NCBI GenBank assembly: GCA_025464025.1
Contig: JAODBP010000160.1
Coordinates: forward strand, 1 to 64,000
DNA length: 64,000 nucleotides
Direction of reading: 5' to 3'
DNA from: Actinomycetes bacterium
GTDB taxonomy: Bacteria; Actinomycetota; Acidimicrobiia; Acidimicrobiales; CADCSY01
The notes beneath the pieces were generated by a model. That model made no database searches. It saw nothing but the letters and a program-made list of their open reading frames with translations, and was not told the origin of the DNA. Position 1 is the first letter of the stretch; the number at the start of each line of letters is the position of its first letter. Both the position numbers and the translations under genes were made by a program. Below, piece by piece: positions 31,997 through 39,624 of the stretch.

Positions 31997-32916
31997 GCCG
32001 GCCGGTCGCGTTCGTCACCGGCGCCAGCCGGGGCATCGGCAAGTCGTGCGCCGTCGAGCTGGCCGCAGCCGGCTTCGACATCGCCATCACCGCCCGCACG
32101 GTCACCGAGGGCGAGCAGCGGGAGCACTCGTCGACGGTCAAGGCGTCCGACACCTCGGCGCTGCCGGGGAGCCTCGACGGCACGGCCGACCTGGTGCGGG
32201 CCCAGGGCGCCGAGTGCCTCGTCGTCCCGGCCGACATCCTCGACCCGGCATCGCTCGGGGCTGCCGTCACGACCGTGCTCGAGCGCCTTGGTCACATCGA
32301 CGTGCTCGTGCACAACGCCCGCTACATCGGGCCCGGGCACATGGACCGCTTCATGGAGACGCCCATCGAGCTGCTCCAGAAGCAGATGCAGGGCAACGTG
32401 TTCGCCCCGCTGCTCATCAACCAGCTCGCCCTGCCGTCGATGCTGGCGGCGGGGGGCGGCACGATCGTGAACATCACGTCGGCCTCGGGCTACGCCGACC
32501 CGACGTTGCCGGCCGGTGAGGGCGGCTGGGGGATGGGCTACGGGATCTCGAAGGGGGCGTTCCACCGCGTCGCCGGGTTCCTCGCCGTCGAGCTGGGTGA
32601 CCAGGGCATCCGCTGCTTCAACGTGCAGCCCGGGCTCATCGCCACCGAGCGCATCGCCCAGGACATGGCCAAGTTCGGCATCGAGAACAACGGGGCGCCG
32701 GTCGAGGTCATGGGCAAGGTCGTGCGCTGGCTGTGCACCGACCCCGAGGCGGCGGCCTACAACGGCCGCAACATCGAGGCCCAGTACTTCTGCCACGCCC
32801 GCGGCCTGCTCCCGGGGTGGGACGGCCCGCGCGTGCTCGACAACCACATCCGCTACGACCGCTCGGGTGCCGTCCTCGACGATCTCGAGCGGGCCCTCGC
32901 CGAGGGCGAGGGCTAG
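31993..32916 (+). CDS. SDR-family NAD(P)-dependent oxidoreductase
   Basis: A 307-residue short-chain dehydrogenase. It has the cofactor loop TGASRGIGKSCAVELA, LVHNARYIG in place of the usual NNAG, catalytic Ser in NITSASGYAD and YGISKGAF (YxxxK). An insert of about 20 residues after strand 2 (TVTEGEQREHSSTVKASDTS) and a long C-terminus make it larger than classical SDRs. Coupled to the upstream deacylase by a GTGA overlap, so both probably act on one substrate. Its TAG stop shares a CTAG with the stop of the convergent TetR gene. Confidence 0.9.
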   Translation: MSRPVAFVTGASRGIGKSCAVELAAAGFDIAITARTVTEGEQREHSSTVKASDTSALPGSLDGTADLVRAQGAECLVVPADILDPASLGAAVTTVLERLGHIDVLVHNARYIGPGHMDRFMETPIELLQKQMQGNVFAPLLINQLALPSMLAAGGGTIVNITSASGYADPTLPAGEGGWGMGYGISKGAFHRVAGFLAVELGDQGIRCFNVQPGLIATERIAQDMAKFGIENNGAPVEVMGKVVRWLCTDPEAAAYNGRNIEAQYFCHARGLLPGWDGPRVLDNHIRYDRSGAVLDDLERALAEGEG

Positions 32917-33464
32917 CTCGGCGGGCGGAGCCCGTCGAGGGCGGCGTCCAGGATCGGTTGCACGTAGGAGCAGTCGGCCGGGATGGTGGCGATGGCGCCG
33001 ACCATGTCGAGGACCTGCTCCAGGGTCAGCTCCGGTCGCACGTCGCCTGCCTCCTGGGCCGCGGCCAGCAGGGGTTGGCCGGCGGCGATGACCCGGACCC
33101 GACTGTCGCCGAACACGGAGTCGCTGCAGTCCACGCCTTCGAGCAGCGCGGCGGCGAACTGGCGCTTGGTGCTGAAGAAGGCGAAGAACCGGTGCAGCCA
33201 CGCCGCCAGCTGGACGCCGGGCGTGGCCCCTTCGACGGTCTGGGCGGCCTGGCAGACGCCGTCGACCTCATGGGCGTAGAGCGCCTCGAGCAGCTCTCGA
33301 CGGTTGGCGAAGTTGCGGTAGAGCGTGCCCATGCCGACGCCGGCCCGTCGGGCCAGCTCGGCCATCGAGACGTCGCGCTCGCTCTCGCAGGTGGCGAACG
33401 CGTCGCGGGCGGCCTCGAGGATCTTCTCGCAGTTGCGCTCGGCGTCAGCTCGGCGGGGGGTCAT
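32913..33464 (-). CDS. TetR-family transcriptional regulator
   Basis: A 183-residue repressor. The HTH is at residues of about 10-55 (NCEKILEAARDAFATCE, VSMAELARRAGVGMGTLYRNFANRRELLEALY), followed by an all-helical ligand domain ending in DAALDGLRPPS. It is divergent from the MFS exporter at 33625, and the gap between them holds two copies of an inverted repeat, so it should repress the exporter and itself until a drug-like ligand binds. The ATG is preceded by AAGGA at 9 nt. Confidence 0.9.
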   Translation of the reverse strand: MTPRRADAERNCEKILEAARDAFATCESERDVSMAELARRAGVGMGTLYRNFANRRELLEALYAHEVDGVCQAAQTVEGATPGVQLAAWLHRFFAFFSTKRQFAAALLEGVDCSDSVFGDSRVRVIAAGQPLLAAAQEAGDVRPELTLEQVLDMVGAIATIPADCSYVQPILDAALDGLRPPS

Positions 33465-33480
33465 CAGGAAACGTCCTTGT

Positions 33481-33527
33481 AAGCGGAGAGCCTCTCCGGT
33501 ACGGTGAAGCGGACAGCCTCTCCGCTT
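33481..33527. promoter_or_regulatory. Twin operator boxes between tetR and MFS genes
   Basis: Box 1 (33481-33498) and box 2 (33507-33524) read AAGCGGA(G/C)AGCCTCTCCG, 26 bp apart. Each is itself an inverted repeat: CGGAGAG-c-CTCTCCG in box 1 and AAGCGGA...TCCGCTT in box 2, which extends to 33527. A TACGGT hexamer (33500-33505) lies between them. This is the expected layout for a TetR operator pair controlling a divergent exporter. Confidence 0.65.
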
Positions 33528-33624
33528 CCCTCCCAACCCTACCGCCCCGACGGAGCGCTGCAAGCACCGAAGAGCAGACGGACGCCGCCGGGCCGGCGCG
33601 CGCCCCCGAACGATCGGACCCCCC

Positions 33625-35244
33625 ATGACCACCACCGCAGCACCTCCCTTCCGGGACCACCTCGAGACGGTGCTCGAGCCCCACGAACGCTTCACGCCAC
33701 GCCAGCGGACGCTCGTGCTCGTCGCCATGTGCTCGGCGCTCGTCCTCGTCGTGGCCAGCGTCACGATGCTCGCCATCGGGCTGCCCGACGTCAGCGCCGC
33801 CCTGGGGCTCAGCCAGAGCACGCAGACGTGGGTCGTCGACGCCTACGCCCTCTCCCTCGCATCGCTGCTCCTCGTCGCCGGGGCCATCGGCGACCGGTTC
33901 GGTCGGCGCACCGCCCTCCTGTGGGGGATCGCCATCTTCGCCGGCGGGTCGTTGCTCTCGGCGTTCGCCGGCTCCGGCGGTCAGCTCATCGCCTTCCGGG
34001 CCTTCACCGGGATCGGCGGCGCCCTGATCATGCCGGGGACCCTGTCGACCATCACCAGCGTCTTCCCGCCAGCCGAGCGGGGACGAGCGGTCGGGATCTG
34101 GGCCGGCTTCGCCGGCACCGGCGGGACGCTCGGCCTCCTCGGCGCCGGCTGGATGCTCGGCGAGTTCGCCTGGACGTCGCTCTTCTACGTGACCGCCGTC
34201 GCCGCGGTGGCGCTGTTCTTCGCCGTCCTCGCCTTCGTCCCCGACACCCGGTCGAGCGAGCACGTCGGGCTCGACCCGCTCGGGACCGTCCTGTCGGCGG
34301 CGTCGATCGGCGGCCTCGTCCTCGGCATCATCGAGGGTCCCATCCACGGGTGGTCCGACCCGATCACGCTCGCCGGGCTGGTCGTCGGTGTCGTCGTCGG
34401 TGCCGCGTTCGTCGTGTGGGAGCTGCGGATCGACCACCCGCTCCTCGACCCGAGGCTCTTCCGCCACCGCGGGTTCGCCACCGGGTCGGCGTCGATGCTG
34501 GTCCTGTTCATGGCGATGTTCGGGATCTTCCTGGTGCTGCTCCAGTACATGCAGCTCATCCTCGGCTACAGCACGCTCCGCTCGGCCGTGGCCCTGCTCC
34601 CCATGACCCTCGTGATGATCCCGGTCTCGACGATGGCCGCGGCCCTGTCGAACCGCGTCGGCCAGAAGGTCGTCGGCGGCACTGGCCTGGTCGTGACCGC
34701 CGTCGCGCTGGGCGCCTTCGCGACCCTCGACGCCCACAGCAGCTTCGCCCCGCTGGCCTTCGCCGAGGTGCTCCTCGGGCTGGGCGCCGGCCTCGCCATG
34801 ACGCCCGCTACCAACGCCATCGTCAACTCGCTGCCGGTCGCCAAGCAGGGCGTGGCCTCGGCCGTGAACGACACCACCCGCGAGATCGGCACCGCCCTCG
34901 GCATCGCCGTGGTCGGCAGCATGTTCAACAGCGGGTACCGGAGCGCCATCGCCGACCACCTGGGGGGCCTCCCGGCCAGCGCCGCGGCCCAGGCCCGCCA
35001 GGGCCCGGTGCTCGCGCTCGACGTCGCCCGAGGGATGGGCAACGTCGGTGACACCCTCGCCGACGCGGCCCGGGATGCGTTCGCCAGCGGGATGCGGCTG
35101 TCGATGCTCGTCGGCGCCGGCCTCCTGCTCCTCGCCGCGGCCTACGTCTTCGTCCAAGGTCCGTCCCGAGCCGACGAGCTGGTGGACGACGCCCTCGACG
35201 AGGACGTCGACGACGCCCTGGAGGCCATCGCCGGCCCGGCCTAG
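33625..35244 (+). CDS. MFS transporter, DHA2 (EmrB/QacA) family
   Basis: A 539-residue exporter with about 14 hydrophobic helices. Motifs: IGLPDVSAALGLSQSTQTWVVDAYAL, GAIGDRFGRRTALLWG (motif A), FRAFTGIGGALIMPGTLSTI (motif C) and WAGFAGTGGTLGLLGAGWML. The chain ends in a Glu/Asp-rich cytoplasmic tail. It should pump toxic compounds out using protons. The divergent tetR gene and the paired operators make drug-inducible expression likely. There is a leader of about 110 nt after the last operator. Its TAG stop is shared with the -10 element of the next gene. Confidence 0.92.
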   Translation: MTTTAAPPFRDHLETVLEPHERFTPRQRTLVLVAMCSALVLVVASVTMLAIGLPDVSAALGLSQSTQTWVVDAYALSLASLLLVAGAIGDRFGRRTALLWGIAIFAGGSLLSAFAGSGGQLIAFRAFTGIGGALIMPGTLSTITSVFPPAERGRAVGIWAGFAGTGGTLGLLGAGWMLGEFAWTSLFYVTAVAAVALFFAVLAFVPDTRSSEHVGLDPLGTVLSAASIGGLVLGIIEGPIHGWSDPITLAGLVVGVVVGAAFVVWELRIDHPLLDPRLFRHRGFATGSASMLVLFMAMFGIFLVLLQYMQLILGYSTLRSAVALLPMTLVMIPVSTMAAALSNRVGQKVVGGTGLVVTAVALGAFATLDAHSSFAPLAFAEVLLGLGAGLAMTPATNAIVNSLPVAKQGVASAVNDTTREIGTALGIAVVGSMFNSGYRSAIADHLGGLPASAAAQARQGPVLALDVARGMGNVGDTLADAARDAFASGMRLSMLVGAGLLLLAAAYVFVQGPSRADELVDDALDEDVDDALEAIAGPA

Positions 35245-35247
35245 CCT
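35242..35247 (+). promoter_or_regulatory. TAGCCT -10 element starting in the MFS stop codon
   Basis: TAGCCT begins with the TAG stop of the exporter and ends 6 nt before the ATG of the following small gene. Confidence 0.4.
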
Positions 35248-35253
35248 CCGGGC

Positions 35254-35535
35254 ATGCCGTACCCGAAGAGCGACATGCGAGCCGGTGCCGAGCAGGCCGT
35301 GGCCGGGGCCAGGGCCGGTCTGCTCGCCGTCCTGGCGATCCCCACGGTGGCGGCCGACGGCACCGACTCGCTGCTCGAGGCCATCCGGACCTCGGACCAC
35401 GCCACGGCCGTGGCCGAGGCGTCGCGGCTGGCCCAGGACCACCCCGAGGTGGGCGAGGCCTGGAGGGGCCTCGACGAGGCGATCAAGTTCCTCGCCTTCT
35501 CGCTGCTCACCGACATGGCGGACGGCACGGAGTAG
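35254..35535 (+). CDS. Small hypothetical helical protein
   Basis: A 93-residue soluble, mostly helical and acidic protein (MPYPKSDMRAGAEQAVAGARAGL ... EAIKFLAFSLLTDMADGTE). It has no known motif. It starts 9 bp after the MFS exporter and could be cotranscribed with it, although a TAGCCT hexamer offers its own leaderless start. Codon use is like its neighbours. It ends 3 bp before the convergent SpoIIE-type phosphatase. Confidence 0.6.
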   Translation: MPYPKSDMRAGAEQAVAGARAGLLAVLAIPTVAADGTDSLLEAIRTSDHATAVAEASRLAQDHPEVGEAWRGLDEAIKFLAFSLLTDMADGTE

Positions 35536-35538
35536 GGC

Positions 35539-36714
35539 TCAGACCTGGGAACCGTGCCACTCCAGCAGCACGACGGTGGCGTCGTCGCGCAGGGCGGAGG
35601 CACGGTGCTCGAGCACGCTGCGCACGAGGAAGCGGACGACGTCCTCCGGGGCGAGCTGGTTCGAGGCGCACTGGCCCACCACATCGGCCAGCCGGTCGAT
35701 GCCGAACTCGGTGCCGTCGGGCGTGCGGGCCTCGGTGACGCCGTCGGTGAAGAACAGGACGCCATCGCCCGGCTCGAGCTGGTCCTGCTCGACGACCGGC
35801 TCGCCGTCGTCGAGGCCCCACGGGAGCATCGGTTCGCAGTCGAGCTGGCCGATCACCTGCCCGTTGCGGACCAGTAGCGGGCAGTGGTGCCCGGCGTTGG
35901 TCCACGAGAGGAGGCCGGACGCCAGGTCGAGCCGGGCGAGCTGGCCGGTGGCGAAGCACTCGCCGACGAACTGGTCGGCAACCACGTCGTTCAGGTCGGT
36001 GTGCAGGGCGGCCAGGCCGCGGCCCTCGCGCCGGCCGTGCCGGTAGGCGCCGACCACCAGCGAGGCGATCGAGGAGGCCGAGACCCCGTGACCCATGGCG
36101 TCGATGAGGGCCAGGTCGAGCACCGGTCCGTTGTGGGCGTAGTCGAAGCAGTCGCCGCCGACCTGGTAGGCCGGCTCCAGCCGGCCGGCGACGCTGCACC
36201 TCGACGTCTTGAGCACGAGCGGCGGAAGCAGGTCCCACTGCATGCTGGCGGCCAGCGACATCGACTTGCGGCGCCGGCGGAGCTGGTAGAGGTCGCTGCT
36301 CCGGCTGTGCGTGGCGATGAGGTAGCCGGCCAGCCGGCCGATGTCCTCGCACCGGGCCACGACGTCGTCGTCGACCTCGGCGAGGGTGAGGGCGACGACA
36401 CCGGTGCGGTCGGACCCCTCGACGATCGGCACCCAGACGCGCATGCCGTCGGGTCGCTCGGCGGTGACCGGGGCATGGGTCAGGAAGGCTCGCCCGGCCA
36501 TGGTGCCGGCGACCGCCTCGGTCTCGGGGAGGTCGGCGTGGGCCGACCGATCGGGCAGGGGTTCGAGCACCTGCTGCTCGTAGTCGACGAGGTAGGTGAC
36601 GACGTCGCTCCCGCCGAGGTCGCGGGCGGCCCGGGCGACGAGGTCGGCGACGGACGACGGATCCGCGCCCTGGCCGGCCCGGAGCAGGGCCGGGTAGTCA
36701 ACGGTTCCGCGCAT
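35539..36714 (-). CDS. GAF-like sensor with SpoIIE/PP2C-type serine phosphatase domain
   Basis: A 391-residue protein. Residues of about 20-150 look like a GAF domain (VADLVARAARDLGGSDVVTYLVDYEQQVLEPL ... VWVPIVEGSDRTGVVALTLAE). Residues of about 170-390 are a PPM/SpoIIE phosphatase with metal-binding QVGGDCFDY, IDAMGHGVSAS, FFTDGVTEAR and LRDDATVVLLEW. Such enzymes dephosphorylate anti-sigma antagonists of the STAS type in partner-switch cascades; a STAS protein is encoded at 46759. The ATG follows TAGGCT (36726-36721) by 6 nt on the minus strand. Confidence 0.9.
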   Translation of the reverse strand: MRGTVDYPALLRAGQGADPSSVADLVARAARDLGGSDVVTYLVDYEQQVLEPLPDRSAHADLPETEAVAGTMAGRAFLTHAPVTAERPDGMRVWVPIVEGSDRTGVVALTLAEVDDDVVARCEDIGRLAGYLIATHSRSSDLYQLRRRRKSMSLAASMQWDLLPPLVLKTSRCSVAGRLEPAYQVGGDCFDYAHNGPVLDLALIDAMGHGVSASSIASLVVGAYRHGRREGRGLAALHTDLNDVVADQFVGECFATGQLARLDLASGLLSWTNAGHHCPLLVRNGQVIGQLDCEPMLPWGLDDGEPVVEQDQLEPGDGVLFFTDGVTEARTPDGTEFGIDRLADVVGQCASNQLAPEDVVRFLVRSVLEHRASALRDDATVVLLEWHGSQV

Positions 36715-36776
36715 CGAACGAGCCTATGGGGTCGCCCCCGTCGTTCGATAACCCACCTGAGTTAGAGTTCGCTCCG

Positions 36777-39032
36777 ATGACGCAGCGCGTGACGTCCCGG
36801 GTGGCCAGCTCCGAACCGGCCTTCGTCGGCTACCCCCGCCCGCCGGCCGGGGCGCCCAACGTCGTGATGGTCGTGCTCGACGACGTCGGGTTCGCCCAGC
36901 TCGGCTGCTTCGGCGGCGGGATCGACACGCCGAACATCGACCGGCTCGCCGCCGGCGGCCTGCGCTACAACCGCTTCCACGTCACGTCGGTGTGCTCGTC
37001 GACGCGCGCCTGCCTCCTCACCGGCCGCAACCACCACGCCGTCGGCATGGGGCTCACGCAGGAGTCGGTGCTCGGCTTCCCGGGCTACACCGGTCGCATC
37101 CCGAGGTCGGCGGCCACGCTCGCCCGCACGCTGCGGGACAACGGCTACAACACCATGGCCGTCGGCAAGTGGCACCTCACGGCCAAGGGCGAGTACTCCG
37201 CCGCCGGCCCCTTCGAGCGCTGGCCCCTCGGGCTCGGCTTCGAGCGGTACTACGGGTTCCTCGGCGCCGAGACCAGCCAGTGGGCGCCCGAGCTCGTGCG
37301 CGACAACTCCCACGTCGACCCGCCCCGCGCGCCGGACGAGGGCTACCACCTGACCGAGGACCTGGTCGACGAGGCCCTCCGGGTGCTGCAGGACCAGCGC
37401 CAGGCCACGGCCGGGGCCAAGCCGTTCTTCCTCTACTTCGCACCGGGCGCCGCCCACGCGCCGCACCAGGTGACCGAGGAGTGGATCGCGCCGTACCGCG
37501 GCCGCTTCGACGACGGCTGGGAGGCGTGGCGCGACCGCGCCTACGCCCGTCAGATCGCCGAGGGCATCATCCCGCCCGGCACCACGCTCACGACCCGTCC
37601 CTCGTGGGTGCCGGAGTGGACCTCGCTGTCCGACGACGAGCGCCGGCTCTACGCCCGCTACATGGAGGTGTTCGCCGGCTTCGTCACCCACACCGACCAC
37701 CACCTCGGCCGGCTGTTCGACGCCCTCGACGACGACACGCTCGTGCTGCTGCTGTCCGACAACGGGGCCAGCGCCGAGGGCGGCGTCACCGGGACGATCA
37801 ACGAGGCGGCGGCGTGGCTCGGCGCGGGGGAGACGGTGGAGGAGGCGCTCGAGCAGATCGACGAGATCGGCGGGCACCGCGCCTTCAACCACTACCCGTT
37901 CGGGTGGGCGTGGGCCGGGAACGCGCCGCTGCGCCTGTGGAAGCGCTACGCCTGGCTCGGTGGGGTCCGCACCCCGCTCGTCGTCCGGTGGGGCGATCGG
38001 CTGGCCGGGCGGGGGAGCGTGCGGGACCAGTTCTGCCACGCCGTCGACGTGTACGCGACGGTGCTCGATGCCGCCGGGATCGACCAGCCCGACGTGGTCG
38101 ACGGCGTGCCCCAGCAGCCGGTCGACGGCCGGTCGATGCTGCCCACGTTCGGCGATGCCGGGGCGGCGGCCCCCCGGAAGCTCCAGTACTTCGAGATGAT
38201 GGGCTCCCGGGGCATCTACCTCGACGGGTGGAAGGCCGTGACCGACCACGTGGCCAACCAGTTCGACGAGCGGTCGCACCTCGAGGGCAGCTTCGACTTC
38301 GCCACCGACCGCTGGTCGCTCTTCGACCTCTCGAACGACTTCTCCGAGGCCCACGACCTGGCCGACCAGGAGCCCGAGCGCCTCCGGCAGATGGAGGAGA
38401 CGTGGTGGGGCGAGGCCGGGCGCAACCAGGTGCTCCCGCTCTACGAGTTCCCGGCGTCGCTGGCCCACATGCACCCGGCTGAGCTGCCCCCGCCGAGCCG
38501 GGCGACCTACGCGCCGGGAGGGGGCCCGATCATCGAGAGCCAGCTGCCGGTGACGATGGGCGGCTTCGAGCTCACCGCCCACGTCGAGGTCGTCGACGGC
38601 ACCGAAGGCATCGTCACCGCCCTCGGCGACCGGCACGGGGGCTGGGCCCTCTACCTGCTCGCCGGCCGCCCGACGGCGACGTTCGCCCTCCTCGGCTCGA
38701 CCGTGCGGATCGCCTCCGACGTGGCGGTGCCGTCCGGCGCCCACACCGTCGGCCTCCGCTACGAGGCCGGCCGCGACCCGAAGGTGCGCCTCGCCATCGA
38801 CGGCGCCGACGTGGCCGAGGCCGCCTTGCCCGGTCTGGTCTTCTTCCCCAACCTCTCGACGGCGGGCGCCGGGATGCTGGTCGGCCGCGACCGGGGCCTC
38901 CCGGTGAGCGACGACTACCGCCCGCCGTTCGCCTTCACCGGCACGCTGCACCGCGTCGAGCTGGCCAGCGGCGCCCCGAAGGCCCGGCCCGACGACGCCA
39001 CGGCGACGAAGGTGGCGCTGGCCGCCGACTGA
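36777..39032 (+). CDS. Arylsulfatase (sulfatase family)
   Basis: A 751-residue sulfatase similar in size and layout to mycobacterial AtsA. The formylglycine site is VTSVCSSTRACLLTGRNHH (C-x-S-x-R). Metal ligands are the Asp pair in VVLDDVGFAQLG and the later LLSDNGASAEGG; VGKWHL is the conserved Lys-x-His. A C-terminal region of about 170 residues (from TMGGFELTAHVEV) looks like a beta-sandwich. It hydrolyses sulfate esters. No signal peptide is seen. TAGAGT ends 8 nt before the ATG, and starting there removes 17 extra upstream codons. Confidence 0.9.
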   Translation: MTQRVTSRVASSEPAFVGYPRPPAGAPNVVMVVLDDVGFAQLGCFGGGIDTPNIDRLAAGGLRYNRFHVTSVCSSTRACLLTGRNHHAVGMGLTQESVLGFPGYTGRIPRSAATLARTLRDNGYNTMAVGKWHLTAKGEYSAAGPFERWPLGLGFERYYGFLGAETSQWAPELVRDNSHVDPPRAPDEGYHLTEDLVDEALRVLQDQRQATAGAKPFFLYFAPGAAHAPHQVTEEWIAPYRGRFDDGWEAWRDRAYARQIAEGIIPPGTTLTTRPSWVPEWTSLSDDERRLYARYMEVFAGFVTHTDHHLGRLFDALDDDTLVLLLSDNGASAEGGVTGTINEAAAWLGAGETVEEALEQIDEIGGHRAFNHYPFGWAWAGNAPLRLWKRYAWLGGVRTPLVVRWGDRLAGRGSVRDQFCHAVDVYATVLDAAGIDQPDVVDGVPQQPVDGRSMLPTFGDAGAAAPRKLQYFEMMGSRGIYLDGWKAVTDHVANQFDERSHLEGSFDFATDRWSLFDLSNDFSEAHDLADQEPERLRQMEETWWGEAGRNQVLPLYEFPASLAHMHPAELPPPSRATYAPGGGPIIESQLPVTMGGFELTAHVEVVDGTEGIVTALGDRHGGWALYLLAGRPTATFALLGSTVRIASDVAVPSGAHTVGLRYEAGRDPKVRLAIDGADVAEAALPGLVFFPNLSTAGAGMLVGRDRGLPVSDDYRPPFAFTGTLHRVELASGAPKARPDDATATKVALAAD

Positions 39033-39035
39033 GGG

Positions 39036-39338
39036 TCAGAGCTCGGCGGCCGCCCGCTTGGCTGCCTCGAGGTTGGCCTCGGTGGCCGTGTGCCGCTCGA
39101 TGGCCTCGTGCAGCTCGCCGGGGGGTCGCTCGCTCAGGTCGCGGAGGAGCGCCTGGATCGTCCGGCTCTGCTCGAGGACCATGTCGATCACGAAGTCGCG
39201 CTGGCTGTCGGTCATCCGCGACCACGAGGCCTGGAGCGTCTCGGCCCCGCCGATGATCACCGACGCGCTGTTGATGAGCCCATGGAAGGCGCGGGCCACG
39301 GCATCGATGGTGCTCTCGGGTTCCGCCGCCTCGGCCAC
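39036..39338 (-). CDS. Small protein resembling a histidine-kinase dimerisation domain
   Basis: A 100-residue helical protein. The segment VARAFHGLINSASVIIGGAETL, followed by DSQRDFVIDMVLEQSRTIQALLRDL, has the helix-His-helix layout of a HisKA (DHp) domain, with H19 where the phosphoacceptor would be. No ATPase domain follows. It could be an orphan phosphotransfer or dimerisation module, or an unrelated helical bundle. The GTG start is chosen because CACACT ends 6 nt upstream; a long open frame continues further but is not protein-like. It converges on the sulfatase gene with a 3-bp gap. Confidence 0.5.
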   Translation of the reverse strand: MAEAAEPESTIDAVARAFHGLINSASVIIGGAETLQASWSRMTDSQRDFVIDMVLEQSRTIQALLRDLSERPPGELHEAIERHTATEANLEAAKRAAAEL

Positions 39339-39431
39339 TGCCGAAGTGTGGCCGGTTACCCACCGGTCATCGAGGCCTTCGCAGGGAGATTCCGGAGGTT
39401 TCAGGGGGACGAAAGCCGCGTTCCAGAATTC

Positions 39432-39475
39432 CATGCAAGTTGCATGTTGACGGGAAGGCACTTGCCTTCCACACT
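39432..39475 (+). promoter_or_regulatory. Promoter with two palindromic operators before a substrate-binding-protein gene
   Basis: TTGACG (39447-39452) and CACACT (39470-39475) are 17 nt apart. Directly before the -35 box lies the perfect palindrome CATGCAAGTTGCATG (39432-39446). The spacer is filled by GGAAGGCACTTGCCTTCC (39453-39470), 8-bp perfect arms with a 2-nt centre. A leader of about 140 nt follows before the start codon. Control by one or two regulators is likely; which is not known. Confidence 0.6.
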
Positions 39476-39624
39476 CGGGACGAGCCACCCAACGGTGGCG
39501 GTTCCCGGGGGGGACGCGGACAGGGCGGACGGTGGGGGACATCGGTCGTCCGTCAGGGGGCACCAGCGAGCGCTGGTCCGCGCGCGCCTTCACCTCGTGT
39601 TGCACCTCGACCAAGGAGAAGGAC

